Assembly: GCA_003586115.2 (NCBI GenBank)
Contig: QVOM02000070.1
Span: 558,975 to 622,974, forward strand
Direction of reading: 5' to 3'
From: Salvator merianae
Lineage: Eukaryota > Chordata > Lepidosauria > Squamata > Teiidae
Length of the DNA stretch: 64,000 nucleotides
A model generated the notes under the pieces. That model was not told the origin of the DNA. It searched no databases and worked only from the letters and a program-made list of their open reading frames with translations. Position numbers and translations under genes: made by a program. How positions within the stretch are numbered: position 1 is the stretch's first letter; each line of letters begins with the position of its first letter. Below are positions 60,271-64,000 of the stretch, piece by piece.

Positions 60271-60425
60271 GTAAGGAAAATACTTCAATACTTTTCAGTT
60301 CTGAACACCAAAAGTAAGCCTACCTCATTTTTTCTCATTTCAACGTTCTTGCCCTCCAAGTCTGCCACGGCTTCCACGACAAGTGCTTGCCACTGATTGA
60401 CCACTCATCTGCCTGGCTTTCCTGG

Positions 60426-61229
60426 TAGGGGTGTGCACGAAAATTCGGCACCTTCGCATTTCACACGAAAACAGCGTTTTCACTGTTTTTGTGCGAAGAG
60501 CAAAGACCCCCTTTCCCCCTGAAAACGAAGAGCTGAAACTTACCTTGTCTTCGCTGCCTTCGCTGCAGCCTAGTAAAAGTTCTACTTCCTCCAATGTGGA
60601 GAAAGTAGAATTTCTCCTGGCTGCTGTACTGGTGTCAGCAATTGGTCAATATATTTGACTGACTGCTACATCAGCCTATTGGATGCCTTGCTTCCCTGCT
60701 GCCAGGGAAACAGGCATCCAGTAGAGGTTTCTGTGATGGGAGGGGGAGGCAGACAAGCCGGAGGGCTCGAAAAGGACGCGCGCGCCACAGCTCTACGAAA
60801 GGTAAGGTTTTTAATTTTTTTCACTTTACTTTACTTTTTTATTTACTTGCGTGTTGGGGGCATGTAGGGGCTTTTCTTTTCTTTTTTTAATTTGTGTGGG
60901 GGGGGTGTAGGGGCTTTTCTTTTTTTTTTATTTATGATGGGGGGGTGCGGGGTGTAGGGGCGGCACATGGCTTCATTGGCAGCAATTGCCCAGCCTGCCG
61001 CCTCTGCGCCCGTTCACCCTTAAAGATATAACTGCCACCATATCTTTAAGGGTGGATGGGTGCAGAGCCGGTGGGCAGGGCAATTGCTGCCAATGAAGCC
61101 ATATGCGAAAAGCTTTGCAGCAAAGCGAAGCCGGCATCTTTCGGCAAGGTTTTTTCGCACGAAAATTTTTTTGCTGGCTTCGCTTTGCTGCGAAGCAAAA
61201 AGAGGAAAATGCCTTCACGCACATCCCTA
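60426..61229. mobile_element. Non-autonomous hAT element with a large internal palindrome
   Basis: Ends TAGGGGTGTGCACGAAA and, inverted on the right, TAGGGATGTGCGTGAAG; exact 8-bp duplication TTTCCTGG at 60418-60425 and 61230-61237. The paralogous sequence at 18386 and 48015 (ctggcttccctggccctg) is uninterrupted. A palindrome with arms of about 65 bp and a loop around 61030-61040 spans 60963-61108. No transposase. Confidence 0.85.
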
Positions 61230-61460
61230 TTTCCTGGCCCTGATTGATCTCTTGCAGACAATAGTTCTTCCTTGTGAATGGCTATATTTCCCTCCTCTTT
61301 GCTTCTCTGGCTTCCCACCTAATCCAACTAAAAGAAAGAGTTGCCCTGGGTGGTATAAAACCACAAATGAGAAAGAGGCACCCATTCCCAGGCTCCTAGA
61401 CTTGGTAAAGCAAATTGTCTGTCCTTACTGCCTCAAATCAGCCCAGAGAGCACTGCTTTC

Positions 61461-63462
61461 ATTTTTTTTGTTTGTTTGTTTAATAATATGTTTTATTGTT
61501 ATTGTATTTCAAATATATAAAATTACACTCTACATTACATTCTCATATCACTATTATTATCAAATTCCTCCTTCATTAACAGTTTCTTCTATACTTCATG
61601 TTCCTCAACATCCTGTTCTCCTTCCTTCTTTTTTTCCACCGGAACTCTTCTTTCTTTTTCACTCTTCGAATCCAGCAATCACAAGTCCATTGTCCAGCTC
61701 TTGCAGAAAGTCAATAAACGGTTTCCAGTTCCTGTGAAACCTATCAACTGTCTTATTTCTCAAAAGATTTGTCAATTTGTCCATCTCGGCAAGTTCCATT
61801 ATTTTAAGTATCCAGTCACCCACCGCTGGTATTATCTCCCCTTTCCACTTCCGAGCATATACAAATCTGGCTGCAGTTACCATATTTTGCAATAGCACCT
61901 TGACACCTTCGACATTATTTTCCACTATTCCCAGTAGGAATAATTCCAGTCTAAAAGGAATGTTTGTCTTTAAGATTTCCTGCATAACTATATGAATTTG
62001 AACCCAAATTTGGTTTTTCCTCAAGTCCGCCACATATGATAAAAAGCACCCTCATGCTTCTTACATTTCCAACATTTACTTGACATGCCTTGATACATTT
62101 TTGAGATTCTGAAAGATGTTAAGTACCATCGTTACATCATCTTATATATATTCTCTTTCAACATATTACATACAGTAAATTTCATATCTTTGGTCCACAA
62201 TTTTTCCCATTGATCCATTGAAATGTTATAACCAAAATTATGTGCCCACTTTATCATACAATCTTTAACTTGCTGTTGTTCTAATTCTATTTTCAAAAGG
62301 AAATCATACAGTACTCCTATAATCCCCCTTTCTTTTTCCAATTCTTCTTACCATTTCTGTCTTTCTAATTCAAAATTCATCCTTCTTTTATCTTCTATAA
62401 AAACATCCATCAATTGAGCATACATTACCCATTTTACCTCTAACCCCTCCTGGTTTAACTGTTCTCTTGGTTTCAAGAAAAATTCATCTGTTTCATTATT
62501 TTTACTCAACACCTCTTCATATTTAATCCATCTTTCTCTTCTCCCAAATTCTTTAAACAAACCTTCATGAGGTGAACCCCATATTGGTATTTTAGGGTAC
62601 AGTTTACTTTTGTATTTACTCCAAATTGTCCATAACACATGTCTTACATAATGATTCTTAAATGCAGCATTTACCTTTATCTTATCATACCATAAGTAAC
62701 CATGCCAACCATATCTTAAATCAAAACCTTCCAATCGCAACAAGCTTTTATCTCTTAGCCAAAACCATTTAGCAATCCAGTTTAAACAACAGGCAGCGTA
62801 ATATAATTTTAAGTTTGGTAGACCCCACCCTCCTCTTTCTTTTGCATCTTGCATCAATTTGAAATGTATTCTTGGCTTTTTACCTAGCCATATAAATCTT
62901 GTCAAGTCCTTTTGCCACTGTTTAAATACCTCTTCCTTAATTATTACCGGTATAGACTGAAACAAAAACATCATTCTTGGGAGAACATTCATTTTTAAGA
63001 CTGAAATTCTACCCAATAATGATAATTTCAATTTGGACCATCTTTCCAGGTCTTGCTTAATTTGAGACCAAAGTTTTACATAATTGTTCTGATACAATGC
63101 CAAATTTTGTTTAGTCAGTCATACACCTAAATATTTAACTTTCTTTTCTATGTCAAAACCAGATTTTCTTCCCAGATCTTCTTGTTCTTTCTTTCTCATA
63201 TTTTTCATCAATATTTTAGTCTTTTTCTCATTGATTTTCAGTCCTGCCACTCGCCCAAATGTCTCTATCAAAAGTTTAACTGTTTCTATTGATTCGTTTG
63301 GATCTTTCAAAATAATCACTATGTCATCTGCGAATGCTCTTAGTCTATACTCTTCTTTTTCAATCTTCAGACCTTCAATATTTGTCTCTTGCCTTATAGC
63401 TCTATTCATTACCTCTATTACCGATATAAATAGAAGTGGAGAGAGTGGACTTCCTTGTCTTA
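61461..63462 (-). mobile_element. 5'-truncated L1, ORF2 with reverse transcriptase part
   Basis: On the minus strand, 63469-63119 reads a reverse transcriptase segment (QGSPLSPLLFISVIEV, then the catalytic FADDIVI motif and INEKKTKIL). 63103-62348 continues with SLLGRISVLKMNVLPRMMF, FIWLGKKPRI and GWGLPNLKLYY, typical of L1 ORF2. Pieces continue to 61659 and end in an A-rich tail (T run at 61462-61469). Small frame breaks near 63110 and 62340 make it inactive. It stops abruptly at the tail of a CR1. Confidence 0.85.
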
Positions 63463-64000
63463 GAATCATAGAATCATAGAGTTGGAAGGGACCTCCAGGG
63501 TCATCGAGTCCAATCCCCTGCTCAATGCAGGATTCACTAAAGCATCCCAGACAGATATCTGTCCAGCCTTTCCTTGAAGATCTCCCGTGAAGGAGAGCCC
63601 ACCACCTCCTGTGGCAACCTGTACCAGTGACTGATTGCCCTTACGGTCAGAAAGTTTTTCCTAATATCTAGCCTGTATCTACTCCCTTGAATTTTCATCC
63701 CATTGTTTCTAGTCCTTCCTTCTTGCGCAACTGAGAATAGGGCCAATCCTTCTGCACTGTGACAGCCCTTCAGATACTTGAAAACAGCTATCATGTCTCC
63801 TCTCAGTGTTTTCTTCTGCAGGCTAAACATTCCTAGGTCCTTTAACCGTTCCTCGTAGGACATGGTTTGCAGACCACTCACCATTTTGGTTGCCCTTCTC
63901 TGAACTTGTTCCAGTTTGTCAATGTCTTTTTTAAACTGGGGTGCCCAGAACTGGACACAATACTCCAGATGAGGTCTGACCAAGGAAGAATAAAGTGGGA
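63463..64000 (-). mobile_element. CR1 LINE 3' end, minus strand, continuing beyond the window
   Basis: The open frame 63983-63537 reads the C-terminal part of CR1 ORF2: HLEYCVQFWAPQFKKD, LEQVQRRATKMV, RLDIRKNFLTVRA and RLPQEVVGSPS. The 3' end has two copies of the 8-bp unit (tagaatca on the plus strand, 63463-63478), the CR1 hallmark. The frame is open over nearly 150 codons, so the copy is fairly young. Confidence 0.9.

Overview
The window looks like intergenic and intronic DNA from a sauropsid vertebrate, most likely a squamate reptile. The signs are CR1 retrotransposons (one with the ATTCTATG-type 3' tail), several L1-clade elements, tails ending in TTCTTATG, many short inverted-repeat DNA transposons with 3-bp target duplications, two hAT-type elements with 8-bp target duplications, a solo LTR and many microsatellites. 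There are no long prokaryote-like genes. The species assignment is inference from repeat content.

The only credible protein-coding content is a set of short, + strand, multi-copy exons that I do not recognise as any named gene. Five exon types recur in paralogous blocks with conserved splice sites: B (43 nt), A (59-62 nt, Lys/Pro/Glu rich), M (98 nt), R (79 nt) and E (about 135 nt). A single-copy terminal exon F carries the stop codon. Phases fit in the order B-A-M-R-E-F. The B-A and M-R-E groups are both phase 0-0 cassettes, so they could be duplicated within a gene without changing frame. A complete set is B1 (3777), A2 (4593), M1 (15689), R1 (16877), E1 (17952) and F (ending 30412), with a second B-A cassette (23793, 24934) between E1 and F. 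Downstream, decaying copies follow: M2, M2b, R2, E2 and E2' at 44.1-47.7 kb, A4 and A5 at 52.2-54.7 kb, and M3, R3 and E3 at 57.9-60.3 kb. Several carry a stop, a frameshift or a lost splice acceptor.

Layout. 0-4.7 kb: two tandem A-type units and a palindrome-ended transposon that contains a 548-base run of A. 5-12 kb: MITEs, a rearranged L1 fragment and a foldback repeat. 12.6-18.4 kb: the M1-R1-E1 block. 19.4-22.4 kb: an LTR and a 430-bp purine tract. 22.4-28.5 kb: an inverted second copy of the transposon, the C2-B2-A3 exons, an ORF1-only L1-like element and a second foldback repeat. 30.2 kb: terminal exon F, followed at once by an L1 3' end. 31.8-32.9 kb: a hAT element with tandem hairpins. 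33-41 kb: mostly unassigned DNA with an L1 fragment. 41.6-48.4 kb: a second M-R-E block. 50.2-54.7 kb: a paralogue of 0-4.7 kb carrying an ORF1-only L1 and a solo LTR. 54.7-56.5 kb: a CR1. 56.5-61.4 kb: a nested MITE, the third M-R-E block and a second hAT element. 61.4-64 kb: an L1 and a CR1 on the minus strand.

Because the blocks are paralogous, an insertion in one block can be compared with its empty site in another. This supports the target duplications and shows that several transposons arrived after the block duplications.
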